A stretch of 64,000 bases of DNA from BMS3BBIN04 sp964552465 (GCA_964552465.1 CAZKGR010000002.1:62001-126000), one strand, 5' to 3'; shown: positions 18,004 to 26,917, counted from the stretch's first letter. Notes: generated by a model from the letters alone, not told the origin. Numbers and translations are program-made.

Positions 18004-18738
18004 ATGGCTGAAAAGAAAAACATCGTCGCAGTAATACCCGCGCGGTATGCATCCATCCGGTTCCCAGGCAAGATGCTGGCAGACTTGGCGGGTGAGCCGC
18101 TGGTCGTGCGTACGTGGCGCAATACCATGCTTTGCGAAACCGTTGAACGAGTGCTGGTCGCGACCGACGACGAGCGTATCGCGGCTGTTATCCGTGATGC
18201 GGGTGGCGAAACGATCATGACCGATCCGGAGCTGCCCTCGGGAACGGACCGCATCCACGCAGCGATGCAGGGGCAGGATGGCGACATCATTGTCAATGTG
18301 CAAGGCGACGAACCGTTATTGCCGCCGAAGCTGGTCGATGACACGGTTCGCCTGCTGATTGATCATCCAGATGCCGACGCTGCGACGGCGGCGACGCCCT
18401 TGTGCGAGGCGGAATACAATGATCCGAATGTGGTCAAGGTCGCACGTGCCACGAATGGCCAGGCGTTGTACTTCTCACGAGCGCCAATTCCACATAAGCG
18501 TGGCGGTGGAATGCCGGAAGCGTTGGCATTGAGACATATCGGATTGTATGTCTATAAACGCGAAACACTCGAACGTTTCTGCTCTTTGCCGCTCAGCCCG
18601 TTGGAAGAGTGTGAGAAATTGGAACAGCTTCGTCTGCTGGAAGATGGTGGCACAATGTTGGTACATGTCACCGATGATGCTGGACCGGGCGGAATTGATA
18701 CACCCGAGGATCTGGAACGCGTTTCCAAATTCCTCTAG
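18004..18738 (+). CDS. kdsB: 3-deoxy-manno-octulosonate cytidylyltransferase
   Basis: The ATG at 18004 gives 244 residues; an in-frame TTG nine bases earlier is less likely. The N-terminal motif I-P-A-R-Y-A-S-I-R-F-P-G-K is the signature of KdsB, followed by V-L-V-A-T-D-D-E-R-I, the V-Q-G-D-E-P-L motif and a late G-I-D-T-P-E-D-L-E. It activates Kdo as CMP-Kdo for the lipopolysaccharide inner core. It precedes pyrG by 113 bases on the same strand; CTP made by PyrG is its co-substrate, a common gene pairing. The matching kdsA is at 29.8-30.6 kb. Confidence 0.95.
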   Translation: MAEKKNIVAVIPARYASIRFPGKMLADLAGEPLVVRTWRNTMLCETVERVLVATDDERIAAVIRDAGGETIMTDPELPSGTDRIHAAMQGQDGDIIVNVQGDEPLLPPKLVDDTVRLLIDHPDADAATAATPLCEAEYNDPNVVKVARATNGQALYFSRAPIPHKRGGGMPEALALRHIGLYVYKRETLERFCSLPLSPLEECEKLEQLRLLEDGGTMLVHVTDDAGPGGIDTPEDLERVSKFL

Positions 18739-18851
18739 ACCACGCCTCGAAGAGGTGGTTCGCAACATAAAACGACCTGCACGCTATCAAGTGGCAGGAT
18801 CACAATAATGAACGATGATGTTCAGGCGGCAGTCCAGGGAGGGGCTTCAGC

Positions 18852-20519
18852 ATGGCGGCAGGACAGCGGAGTGGTGGGCGAAAACGACCGAAGATTCCGA
18901 AGGCGAAATACATCTTTGTCACTGGTGGTGTGGTTTCGAGCCTGGGTAAGGGTATTACCTCCGCATCTCTCGGCCTGCTGCTGAAGCAACGCGGGTACCG
19001 GGTTACGATCATGAAGGCAGATCCGTACCTGAACGTTGATCCCGGCACGATGAGCCCGTTTCAGCACGGTGAAGTCTACGTCACGGATGACGGCGCCGAA
19101 ACTGACCTCGATCTCGGACATTACGAACGGTTCATCGACGAGTCGATGGGCAAGCTGAACAACGTCACTTCTGGTCAGATCTATGAGAAAGTGATCCAGA
19201 AGGAACGAGACGGTGATTACCTCGGCGGTACGGTGCAAGTTATTCCGCACGTGACCAATGAGATCATCGAGAGTATCTGTAATCTCGCCCGTTCACCTGA
19301 AAAACCGCAATTCATCATTGTAGAAGTCGGCGGTACGGTCGGTGACATTGAATCGCTGCCATTCCTCGAAGCCTTTCGCCAGTTCTACCTCTACGCAGGC
19401 GCGAAGAACGTCCTGTTTGTACATGTCACCCTCCTGCCCTATATCGCTGCCGCAGACGAAGTCAAAACCAAACCGACGCAGCACAGTGTCAATCGGCTAC
19501 GTGAGATCGGTTTGCAGCCAAACATCATCGTCGCTCGTACGGAAAAGCCCATCGGACGCGAACAACGTGAAAAGATCGGCCTGTTCTGCAACGTTGGCCC
19601 GAAAGACGTTATCGCCGCCCGTGACGCGCCATCCATCTACGAAGTTCCACTCAATTTCCGCAAGGAAGGATTTGCTGAGAACGTGCTCAAGAAGATGGGC
19701 ATGAAAGGACGCGAACCTGATCTGGAGAACTGGTCTTTCCGCGTGGATCGAATCCTCGAGCCAGCCGGTGAGGTTAACATTGCCGTGGTCGGGAAATACG
19801 TTGGCTTGCAGGATGCTTACAAATCTATCGGCGAAGCGTTCATTCATTCAGGAGCAGAACACGATTGCAAAGTCAAAGTGACCTGGGTGGAAGCTGAGGA
19901 TGTCGAGAGCAAAGGTGCGGAAACCATGCTCAAGGATTACACAGGCATTCTCGTACCCGGCGGGTTCGGAGACCGGGGGTCGGAAGGAAAGATCGAAACG
20001 GTCCGCTATGCGCGTGAGAACAACGTCCCGTTCTTCGGTATCTGCCTTGGGCTACAGATGGCAGTGACTGAATTTGCTCGTAATATGGCGAACATGAAAA
20101 ACGCGAACTCCACCGAGTTCAAACCACGGACGCGATACCCTGTAATCGCGTTGATGCCGGGGCAACGTGCTGTCGCACAAAAGGGCGGTACGATGCGGCT
20201 CGGAGCGTGGTCATGCCACCTGAAACGGAAGACCCGAGCGTTCGAGGCATATGGTAAAGAACTGATCTACGAACGTCACCGTCACCGTTACGAATTCAAC
20301 AACAAATACAAACCTGATCTGGAAAAGGCCGGGATGGTTTTCAGCGGCGTTAATCCAGATGAGGGTTTGGTCGAGATGATCGAGCTGCCGGAGCACCCGT
20401 GGTTCGTCGCTTGCCAATTTCATCCAGAATTAAAAAGCAGATTGACCACTCCGCATCCGTTATTCCTTAACTTTGTAAAGGCGGCGCTGGACGAAAAAGC
20501 GCAGCGGGAAGAGGACTAA
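18852..20519 (+). CDS. pyrG: CTP synthase (glutamine hydrolysing)
   Basis: A 555-residue protein of normal PyrG length. The N-terminal synthetase domain has the K-Y-I-F-V-T-G-G-V-V-S-S-L-G-K-G nucleotide-binding segment and the D-P-Y-L-N-V-D-P-G-T-M motif. The C-terminal class I glutamine amidotransferase domain has the F-F-G-I-C-L-G-L nucleophile elbow and a C-Q-F-H-P-E motif near the end. A strong AGGGAGGGG site lies eight bases before the ATG at 18852. It makes CTP from UTP, glutamine and ATP. It lies between kdsB and the folate genes on the same strand. Confidence 0.98.
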   Translation: MAAGQRSGGRKRPKIPKAKYIFVTGGVVSSLGKGITSASLGLLLKQRGYRVTIMKADPYLNVDPGTMSPFQHGEVYVTDDGAETDLDLGHYERFIDESMGKLNNVTSGQIYEKVIQKERDGDYLGGTVQVIPHVTNEIIESICNLARSPEKPQFIIVEVGGTVGDIESLPFLEAFRQFYLYAGAKNVLFVHVTLLPYIAAADEVKTKPTQHSVNRLREIGLQPNIIVARTEKPIGREQREKIGLFCNVGPKDVIAARDAPSIYEVPLNFRKEGFAENVLKKMGMKGREPDLENWSFRVDRILEPAGEVNIAVVGKYVGLQDAYKSIGEAFIHSGAEHDCKVKVTWVEAEDVESKGAETMLKDYTGILVPGGFGDRGSEGKIETVRYARENNVPFFGICLGLQMAVTEFARNMANMKNANSTEFKPRTRYPVIALMPGQRAVAQKGGTMRLGAWSCHLKRKTRAFEAYGKELIYERHRHRYEFNNKYKPDLEKAGMVFSGVNPDEGLVEMIELPEHPWFVACQFHPELKSRLTTPHPLFLNFVKAALDEKAQREED

Positions 20520-20559
20520 CAGGGGGCGTGCTCGTTAGACATGTCCCTGGGAGAGGACC

Positions 20560-20952
20560 ATGTTTTCTCGAGCGAAGGCAGTTGATCTGGATGGACTCGA
20601 TGTCATCCGCATCCAGGACATGAACTTTCAGGGGCGGCACGGGTGCACAACCGCCGAACGTGAACTCGGTGCATTATTCCGCGTCAGCGTTGAATTGTAC
20701 CTCAACGCTCGGCCTGCGGCAGAATCAGACTCGCTGAACGACACGGCGGATGTTGCCAACGTGTACATGGCCGTGCGGAAGATCGTGACTGGCGAGCCGC
20801 GTCACCTGCTGGAAACGATCGCCGAAGACATCGCAAAAACATTGCTCGCTGATTTCGACATTGAAGCGGTACGCGTTCGGTTCCACAAGAATCGAGTTCC
20901 GTTGCCCGGTCCAAGCGCTGGATATGAAGTCGAGATCATCCGGCGGAAGTGA
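20560..20952 (+). CDS. folB: Dihydroneopterin aldolase
   Basis: A 130-residue protein. The motif Q-G-R-H-G-C-T-T-A-E-R-E-L-G follows the family pattern (usually F-Y-G-Y-H-G-V-x-x-x-E-x-x-x-G), with the substrate-binding glutamate, and V-R-V-R-F-H-K-N near residue 110 carries the conserved catalytic lysine; the C-terminal P-G-P-S-A-G-Y-E-V-E-I strand is also typical. It splits dihydroneopterin to 6-hydroxymethyl-dihydropterin in folate synthesis. It is followed three bases later by folK, the next enzyme in the pathway, so the pair is almost certainly co-transcribed. Confidence 0.92.
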   Translation: MFSRAKAVDLDGLDVIRIQDMNFQGRHGCTTAERELGALFRVSVELYLNARPAAESDSLNDTADVANVYMAVRKIVTGEPRHLLETIAEDIAKTLLADFDIEAVRVRFHKNRVPLPGPSAGYEVEIIRRK

Positions 20953-20955
20953 TCT

Positions 20956-21516
20956 ATGCCAGCCCATGCTTCCGAAACCACACCCGCACTCGCCTACCTC
21001 GGACTCGGGGGCAATATCGGGGACGTCAAAAAGTCGTTCAGCCGAGCGCTGCAGACGCTGAATGACTCCGCAGCTTCTCTATGCCGCTGTAGCCGACTTT
21101 ACACGACAAGCCCATGGGGAATTGTTGATCAACCCACATTTCTCAACATGGCGGTGGAGATCGGATGGAATGATACCGCGCATGAACTTTTCGCCCTGAT
21201 CGAGAAGATTGAACAGCGCTCGGGACGTGTGCGTGATGCCGAAAATCGTTGGGGACCACGCTCATTGGATATAGACATTCTGCTGCTGGGTGATCTGCAG
21301 GTGGACGACGAACAGCTATCAATCCCGCACCCGCGTATGCACGAACGTAACTTTGTACTGGTTCCGTTGCTCGATCTGCTGCCGCGTCAGACAATAATTC
21401 CCAGTTATCAGCGAAGCCTTGGCGAACTACATGACCAATGCTCTGACACGGGAGATATTCGACCATTGAGTGAGGGCCCCTGGGATGAATGGCGCGAGAC
21501 TAACTCTCCCACCTGA
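20956..21516 (+). CDS. folK: 2-amino-4-hydroxy-6-hydroxymethyldihydropteridine diphosphokinase
   Basis: A 186-residue protein with the HPPK motifs L-G-L-G-G-N-I-G-D at the start, S-R-L-Y-T-T-S-P-W-G, and R-W-G-P-R-S-L-D-I-D-I-L, which holds the two metal-binding aspartates. The I-P-H-P-R-M-H-E-R-N-F-V-L motif follows. It adds pyrophosphate to the folate precursor made by the neighbouring FolB. It starts three bases after the folB stop. A deoxynucleoside kinase gene follows, an order seen in several FCB-group bacteria. Confidence 0.95.
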   Translation: MPAHASETTPALAYLGLGGNIGDVKKSFSRALQTLNDSAASLCRCSRLYTTSPWGIVDQPTFLNMAVEIGWNDTAHELFALIEKIEQRSGRVRDAENRWGPRSLDIDILLLGDLQVDDEQLSIPHPRMHERNFVLVPLLDLLPRQTIIPSYQRSLGELHDQCSDTGDIRPLSEGPWDEWRETNSPT

Positions 21517-21586
21517 CACTTTCAACTTCCTATCTTCATCACCGGTGTGACACTTGGGAAATCAACGACCAGGGACAGGGCGAAGC

Positions 21587-22234
21587 GTGACCAACGAGCG
21601 CCAATACATCATCATCGAAGGGGTTATCGGAGTGGGTAAAACCACTCTCGCCGATATGATCGGAAAGCGGTTGGGCGCACAGATTATCAGGGAACAACAC
21701 GACGAAAATCCGTTTCTAGCTGACTTTTACAAGGAACCGCGACGGTTCGCATTCCAGACAGAGTTGTTCTTTCTGCTCAGCCGTTACCGGCAGCAAGTTG
21801 ATGAAATCAGACAGTCTGATCTGTTTGCACAGAGTATCGTAACCGACTATCTGTTCAACAAAAGCCGTATCTTCGCTGCGATCACTCTCGACGAACGTGA
21901 GCAGACTCTGTTCAACACCACCGCAAATGTGCTAGAGAGAGACATCCCAGTCCCTGATCTCGTTGTCTACCTGCAATCGAATACACAGCGTCTGATGCGC
22001 AATATCAAACTCCGTGACCGTGACTATGAACGTGGGATGAATCCGGAATATATCGAAGCGCTCGTCGAAGCCTACAACCATCACTTCTTCCGCTACAGCG
22101 CCAGCGATTTGATGATCATCAACGCGACCACGCTCGATTTCGTACACAATCCTAACCAGTTTGAAGATCTGTTTGATCAGATCATGAACGCACCCGGCGG
22201 TTTGAGCTATTACAACCCGGTGACCGAGGTCTGA
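21587..22234 (+). CDS. Deoxynucleoside kinase
   Basis: The preferred start is GTG 21587, with an AGGG-type site in front; the reading frame is open further upstream to a TTG at 21554. The 215-residue product has a P-loop E-G-V-I-G-V-G-K-T-T at the N-terminus and the L-R-D-R-D-Y-E-R-G-M lid segment typical of the dNK/deoxyguanosine-deoxyadenosine kinase family. It phosphorylates deoxynucleosides for salvage. Its place directly after folK repeats an arrangement known in related bacteria. Substrate (dA, dG) cannot be assigned from the sequence alone. Confidence 0.88.
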   Translation: MTNERQYIIIEGVIGVGKTTLADMIGKRLGAQIIREQHDENPFLADFYKEPRRFAFQTELFFLLSRYRQQVDEIRQSDLFAQSIVTDYLFNKSRIFAAITLDEREQTLFNTTANVLERDIPVPDLVVYLQSNTQRLMRNIKLRDRDYERGMNPEYIEALVEAYNHHFFRYSASDLMIINATTLDFVHNPNQFEDLFDQIMNAPGGLSYYNPVTEV

Positions 22235-22236
22235 TC

Positions 22237-22446
22237 ATGTTCAAGTTTCTGATGTTAGCAGGCGCGGCGTACCTGGTCTACAGAGGTGTGAAGAAGGCGA
22301 TCAGCGGACTTTTCGGCACGCCTTCGTCAGATTCTGAAGTGAAAAAGGGTGAGGCGAAGGAAGAAACCGTTTCGTATAAATCTGATGAAGTGATCGATGT
22401 TGACTACCGTGAAATAGAATCTGACAGCGAAGACGACGAGAAGTAG
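22237..22446 (+). CDS. Small single-span membrane protein
   Basis: A 69-residue protein starting two bases after the kinase stop, so probably translationally coupled. The first 25 residues form a hydrophobic segment (F-K-F-L-M-L-A-G-A-A-Y-L-V-Y-R) followed by a basic G-V-K-K-A-I patch and a very acidic C-terminal tail ending D-S-E-D-D-E-K. This suggests an inner-membrane anchor with a charged cytoplasmic tail. No family is recognised and the function is unknown. Confidence 0.6.
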   Translation: MFKFLMLAGAAYLVYRGVKKAISGLFGTPSSDSEVKKGEAKEETVSYKSDEVIDVDYREIESDSEDDEK

Positions 22447-22453
22447 CCCCCAC

Positions 22454-22660
22454 GTGAGACAATCTCCCAAATCCCGCACACGCAAGAACCTCCGCCGTCA
22501 TCAGACCGGTTCAGCTTCCGCCAAAGGCCGTTACAAAACCTGTGAAGTCTGCGGGACCGAGTTCCTATGCGGACGATACGGTGGGACGGTCAACTGCTGC
22601 CTCGACGAAGAAAAACGGCCGATTAAAGATCCGCCGTGTATCTGTCCGAACTGTCGGTAG
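22454..22660 (+). CDS. Small cysteine-rich (CWC-like) protein
   Basis: A 68-residue protein whose second half carries C-E-V-C-G-T-E-F-L-C-G, a later C-C pair, and a C-terminal C-I-C-P-N-C. This order resembles the cysteine-rich CWC family, presumed zinc-binding and of unknown function. The first 25 residues are basic and lack order. The assigned GTG start at 22454 has no clear ribosome binding site, so the N-terminus is uncertain. It is 8 bases after the small membrane gene and the pair is likely transcribed with the kinase. Confidence 0.6.
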   Translation: MRQSPKSRTRKNLRRHQTGSASAKGRYKTCEVCGTEFLCGRYGGTVNCCLDEEKRPIKDPPCICPNCR

Positions 22661-22699
22661 GATAAGCCGCGTTGGCAGAGCCAACACGGGCAAGAGCTG

Positions 22700-23443
22700 C
22701 TATGCAGTCATCCCGCCATCAACCACCAGTGTCTGGCCATTGATGAAGTTCGCCGCATCGCTAACCAGGAACAGGAACGGTCCGATATAATCCTCAATGG
22801 TCGCCAACCGTCCGAGTGGCGTGTTGTCGAGGTTCCACTGGACGATATCCTTGTTCATGTTCTCCGTCATTTCGGTCGGGATATAGCCTGGTGCGATTGC
22901 ATTGACCGTGATCCCTGTTGAACCCAACTCTTTCGCCAGGCAACGAGTCATCGCGTCTAATCCGGCCTTTGACGCCGAGTACGCTGCCATCCCAGTAAAG
23001 CCTTGATGCCCGACGACAGACGTTATGTTGATGATCTTACCGCTGCGACGCGTCATCATACCCTGAACGACATTGCGAGTCAGACGCATTGCCGCACCGA
23101 GGTTAGTGTCGAGGTGCTGCTCGAGGTAGTCATCGGACGCAAGCGCCATCAACATCGGCACCGACACGCCAGCATTGTTCACCAACAAATCAACGTGATC
23201 CCAACGATCAGTTACGTTCTGAACTAACTGTTTTGTGGCTGCACTGTCGCGAACATCCACTAGCTCGGCGATGAATCGGTCAGACCATTCCGGAGAAGTT
23301 TTCGCTTGTTGCACGAATTCGCTGTCACGCCGTCCTAAAACGCACACACGCCAGCCACGTTCGAGTAGTGCTTCAGCATAGGCAGCCCCCAAGCCACGGG
23401 TTCCTCCGCTGATGATGGCGACCTGTTTATTTGATGGTTGCAC
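22700..23443 (-). CDS. Short-chain dehydrogenase/reductase (FabG-like)
   Basis: GTG at 23443, preceded by AAGGAGA, starts a 247-residue protein. It shows the SDR cofactor motif I-S-G-G-T-R-G-L-G-A-A, the N-N-A-G-V motif, the catalytic Y-S-A-S-K and the P-G-Y-I-P-T-E-M loop. It is an oxidoreductase of unknown substrate, possibly 3-oxoacyl-ACP-reductase-like. It is clearly paralogous to the protein encoded at 39285-40046, sharing long stretches around the catalytic core and the C-terminal L-V-V-D-G-G end. It is divergently oriented to the Cys-rich gene at 23608. Confidence 0.85.
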   Translation of the reverse strand: MQPSNKQVAIISGGTRGLGAAYAEALLERGWRVCVLGRRDSEFVQQAKTSPEWSDRFIAELVDVRDSAATKQLVQNVTDRWDHVDLLVNNAGVSVPMLMALASDDYLEQHLDTNLGAAMRLTRNVVQGMMTRRSGKIINITSVVGHQGFTGMAAYSASKAGLDAMTRCLAKELGSTGITVNAIAPGYIPTEMTENMNKDIVQWNLDNTPLGRLATIEDYIGPFLFLVSDAANFINGQTLVVDGGMTA

Positions 23444-23607
23444 GGCATCTCCTTTTCGATGAAGCAAAACTATGTCTCGCAACGTTTGGAACTTTGCGGC
23501 ATCTCAACCGTAAGAATCAAAGCGAACGTCTTGACCTGATTGCAGTTACGGTTGTACGTTTACGTCGCAATTGGACGAAATGTAAACAGTTTAGTGGATT
23601 GTGAGTG

Positions 23608-23997
23608 ATGATTCCTCTTGTCCGACAGAGTGTAGGTCTGATTCTGATACTGGTGTTTACCAGTGTGGGAGCGCTCTCTACATTCGGCGAGGCAATATCC
23701 ATTGATCCGCTCAACCCGCTTGGAATCAAGGCAGACGCTGCATCCTGCTGTGCCGACATGTCAGGTTCTGCCTGCTGCTGCGGTGACGATGAATCCTCAT
23801 CGTGCTGCGACCAAACCGGTGACTGCCCTGATTGTTCATGCGATGTTGGCATGGTATCGCTGACAGCATTTCTGCCAATTCAAATCAACGCCTTCATGCT
23901 GCACGGATCTGAGCAGCTCGCGCTGGTTCCGGATCAGCGGCCTTCAGACGCATTCCCCAGTTCCATCGATCATATCCCCATACTCTCCATTTCGTAA
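23608..23997 (+). CDS. Exported cysteine-rich protein (metal-binding candidate)
   Basis: The ATG at 23608 gives 129 residues with a hydrophobic N-terminal helix (about residues 8-25) acting as a signal or anchor. Between residues 47 and 78 ten cysteines occur in C-C, C-C-C and C-C pairs followed by C-P-D-C-S-C, in a background of Asp, Glu and Ser, a pattern expected of a soft-metal-binding segment (Cu, Zn or similar). I do not recognise the family. It is the first gene of a three-gene plus-strand group with a TonB receptor containing a CxxC plug motif and a YHS-like exported protein. Confidence 0.55.
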   Translation: MIPLVRQSVGLILILVFTSVGALSTFGEAISIDPLNPLGIKADAASCCADMSGSACCCGDDESSSCCDQTGDCPDCSCDVGMVSLTAFLPIQINAFMLHGSEQLALVPDQRPSDAFPSSIDHIPILSIS

Positions 23998-24087
23998 TCC
24001 GTACCCGAACTCTGTCTGGACGTGTCGTTTTTCATGTCCACTACTGGTCATTGGATCGTTCTGAGTATACCTGGCGGTCTGCAAGAA

Positions 24088-26328
24088 ATGGAGAATTTCA
24101 TTTTGAAGAGAATTCATTTATTCATAGCTCTCGCTGCGCTCTTGGGCAGTATGATCGTTTCATCTGCGCATGCCGTGGAAATCAATGGGCATGTGCTTGA
24201 TACTGATGGCTACCCGCTGGCGGGTGCAAGCGTAGTGATTGATGGTACCAAGATCGGTGCCGCTACTGATTTTGATGGTGCGTTTCAGCTGTCGCGCGCA
24301 CCGGCCACTGAGATAACAGTCAACGTCAGCCTGATCGGCTTCAAATCCACCACCCGGACATTGAACTTGACAGGCACAGAAAATACCGGGGATCCGGTTC
24401 ACCTGATGTTCAACCTTGAGCTTGATGTGCTGGCGTTCGAGGAAGTCACCTTTGAGGCTGACCGCATCGAATCCGGGCCGTTCCACGATGGCGCCGAACG
24501 TGTCGAGGTGATCACCCAGGAAGACCTGGTCGAACAATCGGATGATGGTGGCTTGTTATCTGCCCTCGCAGGCGGGACAGGACTTGATACAAAGCCTTGC
24601 GCGCTGTGTGGATCGGCTGGCGTCGGAATGCAGGGGCTGGATCCGTCGTACACTGAGATCAATGTTGATGGCCTGCCGATCCTTTCCGGTCTGGGAGCGC
24701 TGTACGGACTGGATGGCATCCAGGTGTCCGATCTCGAACAGGTGGAGATCAGCAAGGGCGGAACACGCGGAGATGCAGGAGCCGGTGCGGTAGCTGGCGC
24801 GGTATATCTGGTCACAAATTCGCCTGATATGAGTCTGGCCGACCTGCCGACCGCTGAAGTGTCGATGATGGCAAGTGAAACCGGACGTCACAACCTGAAC
24901 GGCGCTGTCACGGTTCCGATGGCCGAAATGCCGGTTCGCATCAATGCCAGTTACGGCTCCGAACCGCGCCACATCGACCGTAATGATGACGGTCTCACCG
25001 ATACACCAAGTTTCACCCGTTTCAACCTGTCACTATCCAGCAATCGCCAGTTGTCGAACGGTACACTCACGACTCGTGTTCGCGGTTACAACGAAGAGCG
25101 CTTCGCCGGTGAGACGCATTGGACTGAAGATGACCGGGGCAGTGCTGAAGTATATGGTCGCGACATTCATACTCAGCGTATTGACACTGGCATCAGCTAC
25201 AAATCGACGGACCAGACGTGGGGCGGGTCGTATGTTGCGGACGCGGCCTATGTCTACCACCAGCAAGCCTCGTGGTATGGCACAACGGAGTACGACGCGT
25301 CGCAGATGATCGGTTTGGCACGTATCGCAGCCAACCGTTACTGGACCATGCAACACACCTCGATGGCACGGTTGCAATACCGGTACGAGGCTTACGAAGA
25401 CAACCTGCAGCTATCCTCAGAAACTGATCGCACCGACATGATCCCAGGATTGCTGCTTCAGCACGACTGGCAGCCGTCAACACGCTGGAATGCTCGGGCG
25501 AGTGTCCTGAATGAACTGTATGATGATGACGGCTATGTCGCCACACCGCGCGCATCGCTCCGCTTCAACCCGACCGATGCACTGACCCTGATCGGATCTG
25601 GCGGGTTGGGCTATCGAACTGTCACCATCTTCAGCCTCGATAAAGCCGCACACGCCGGATTTGACAACCTGAGTGTGCCCAAGGAACTGAAAGCAGAGCG
25701 CTCCTTTGGTGGTTCGGTAGGCATGCAGTATCGGACCGGATCAGCAAGCCAGGCGTTCCAGATTGACATCACCGGTTTCTACACCCGCTTCGACAACAAA
25801 GTGATCGTCGCGTTCGGACATGCGGAAACCGGCGAGGTGATGTACTCCAATGCACACGATGCGTACTCACAGGGTGTCGAACTGCAATTCGCGTATTCGA
25901 TAAATCCCGGCTGGACATTCAACCTCAACGGCACCATTTCGGATGTGCAATACCACAACGGGTTCGAATGGCGGCGCGAAGAGATGCGCAGTGCGTTTAC
26001 GGCTGGCGCGCAGCTCGCCAAAGAGTGGGCCGGTTCCGGTGTCCGTGCAAATGTGGACGCCAAAGTCTTCGGACCTCAAGCGTTACCCGATGGCCGGGGA
26101 CGCAGCGAATCGCCAACCTACATGATCGTTGACCTTGGTCTGCGCAAGAACTGGGAACGATTTGCACTCAGCCTGAAGGCTGGCAACATCACCGATTATG
26201 TCCAACCGGATAACGTGTTCAGTGTCGATCCAAGCACAGGCCAACAACGAATCGATTCAGCGATGATTTATGGTCCGCAACTGGGCCGGACGGTCAGCAT
26301 GACACTGTCCGCAAAATTTGGCGCTTAG
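24088..26328 (+). CDS. TonB-dependent receptor with CxxC motif in plug
   Basis: The start is set at ATG 24088, giving a signal peptide that ends near SSAHA; a TTG at 24103 with GGAG in front is an alternative. The order is: a carboxypeptidase-regulatory-like domain (residues about 30-125, G-H-V-L-D-T-D-G-Y-P-L-A-G-A), a plug domain (125-240) with D-G-L-P-I and V-E-I-S-K-G, and a beta-barrel ending in a hydrophobic strand. The plug carries C-A-L-C at about residues 171-174 just before the G-M-Q-G-L strand. Receptors with a CxxC at this spot in FCB bacteria are associated with metal uptake, so a metal or metallophore substrate is inferred. Confidence 0.85.
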   Translation: MENFILKRIHLFIALAALLGSMIVSSAHAVEINGHVLDTDGYPLAGASVVIDGTKIGAATDFDGAFQLSRAPATEITVNVSLIGFKSTTRTLNLTGTENTGDPVHLMFNLELDVLAFEEVTFEADRIESGPFHDGAERVEVITQEDLVEQSDDGGLLSALAGGTGLDTKPCALCGSAGVGMQGLDPSYTEINVDGLPILSGLGALYGLDGIQVSDLEQVEISKGGTRGDAGAGAVAGAVYLVTNSPDMSLADLPTAEVSMMASETGRHNLNGAVTVPMAEMPVRINASYGSEPRHIDRNDDGLTDTPSFTRFNLSLSSNRQLSNGTLTTRVRGYNEERFAGETHWTEDDRGSAEVYGRDIHTQRIDTGISYKSTDQTWGGSYVADAAYVYHQQASWYGTTEYDASQMIGLARIAANRYWTMQHTSMARLQYRYEAYEDNLQLSSETDRTDMIPGLLLQHDWQPSTRWNARASVLNELYDDDGYVATPRASLRFNPTDALTLIGSGGLGYRTVTIFSLDKAAHAGFDNLSVPKELKAERSFGGSVGMQYRTGSASQAFQIDITGFYTRFDNKVIVAFGHAETGEVMYSNAHDAYSQGVELQFAYSINPGWTFNLNGTISDVQYHNGFEWRREEMRSAFTAGAQLAKEWAGSGVRANVDAKVFGPQALPDGRGRSESPTYMIVDLGLRKNWERFALSLKAGNITDYVQPDNVFSVDPSTGQQRIDSAMIYGPQLGRTVSMTLSAKFGA

Positions 26329-26370
26329 TTGACAACTGCTTAACTCTACTTGATTGTCAGGAGATACACG

Positions 26371-26868
26371 ATGAAGGCAATACTACATACCAGTGGCTTG
26401 TTCTTGCTGATACTATTGACAACTGGTGTCGCGATCGCGGAAGATCCCGCAACACAACCAGCAACGCCAGACAAGAAAGCTGTTGTCGATGGTAATACGT
26501 TCACCACAGATGACGGTGAAACCTGGTTCATCTGTCCTGTAAAAGGTAATCCAACACCTATTGAAGGCGCAGTGGCTGCTTCAATGGTCGACGGTACACG
26601 TTACTATCATTGCTGCTTCAGCTCGCAGGCGCCGTTCAGAGCTGATCCTGGCAAGCACTTGAACGATGGTTTCTTCGTGCCAGCGAACCTGACTCGGATC
26701 ACCGACAATGGATCAGCCTTCCGCGATCCGGTCACCGGACAAACCAAAATGTTGCAGGATGACACTCTGCACCACACCATCGGGCACAGACGCTACTTCT
26801 TTGTCAGCAAAGAGTCGATGACGAAGTTTGTTGCGAATCCCGATGACTACATAAAGTCTGAAGACTGA
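26371..26868 (+). CDS. Exported YHS/heavy-metal-binding-domain-like protein
   Basis: The ATG at 26371 has CAGGAG seven bases upstream. The 165-residue product begins with a signal peptide ending near AIAE. The mature protein has two YHS-like blocks: F-I-C-P-V-K-G followed by Y-Y-H-C-C-F (residues about 55-95), and F-R-D-P-V-T-G-Q-T-K followed by R-R-Y-F-F-V-S-K-E-S-M-T-K-F (110-155). The first keeps the metal-ligating cysteines of such domains; in the second they are lost. YHS domains often bind copper. It is 42 bases after the TonB receptor and ahead of a strong terminator. Confidence 0.65.
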   Translation: MKAILHTSGLFLLILLTTGVAIAEDPATQPATPDKKAVVDGNTFTTDDGETWFICPVKGNPTPIEGAVAASMVDGTRYYHCCFSSQAPFRADPGKHLNDGFFVPANLTRITDNGSAFRDPVTGQTKMLQDDTLHHTIGHRRYFFVSKESMTKFVANPDDYIKSED

Positions 26869-26889
26869 TTCATTCTGCCAGCGAATAGG

Positions 26890-26917
26890 AAAGCCCGGAA
26901 CTGATATTCCGGGCTTT
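26890..26917 (+). terminator. Rho-independent terminator after the metal module
   Basis: Arms AAAGCCCGGAA (26890-26900) and TTCCGGGCTTT (26907-26917) with a six-base loop, followed by TGTTTGCTC. Both flanks are T/A rich, so it can also end the convergent flippase gene. Confidence 0.85.
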
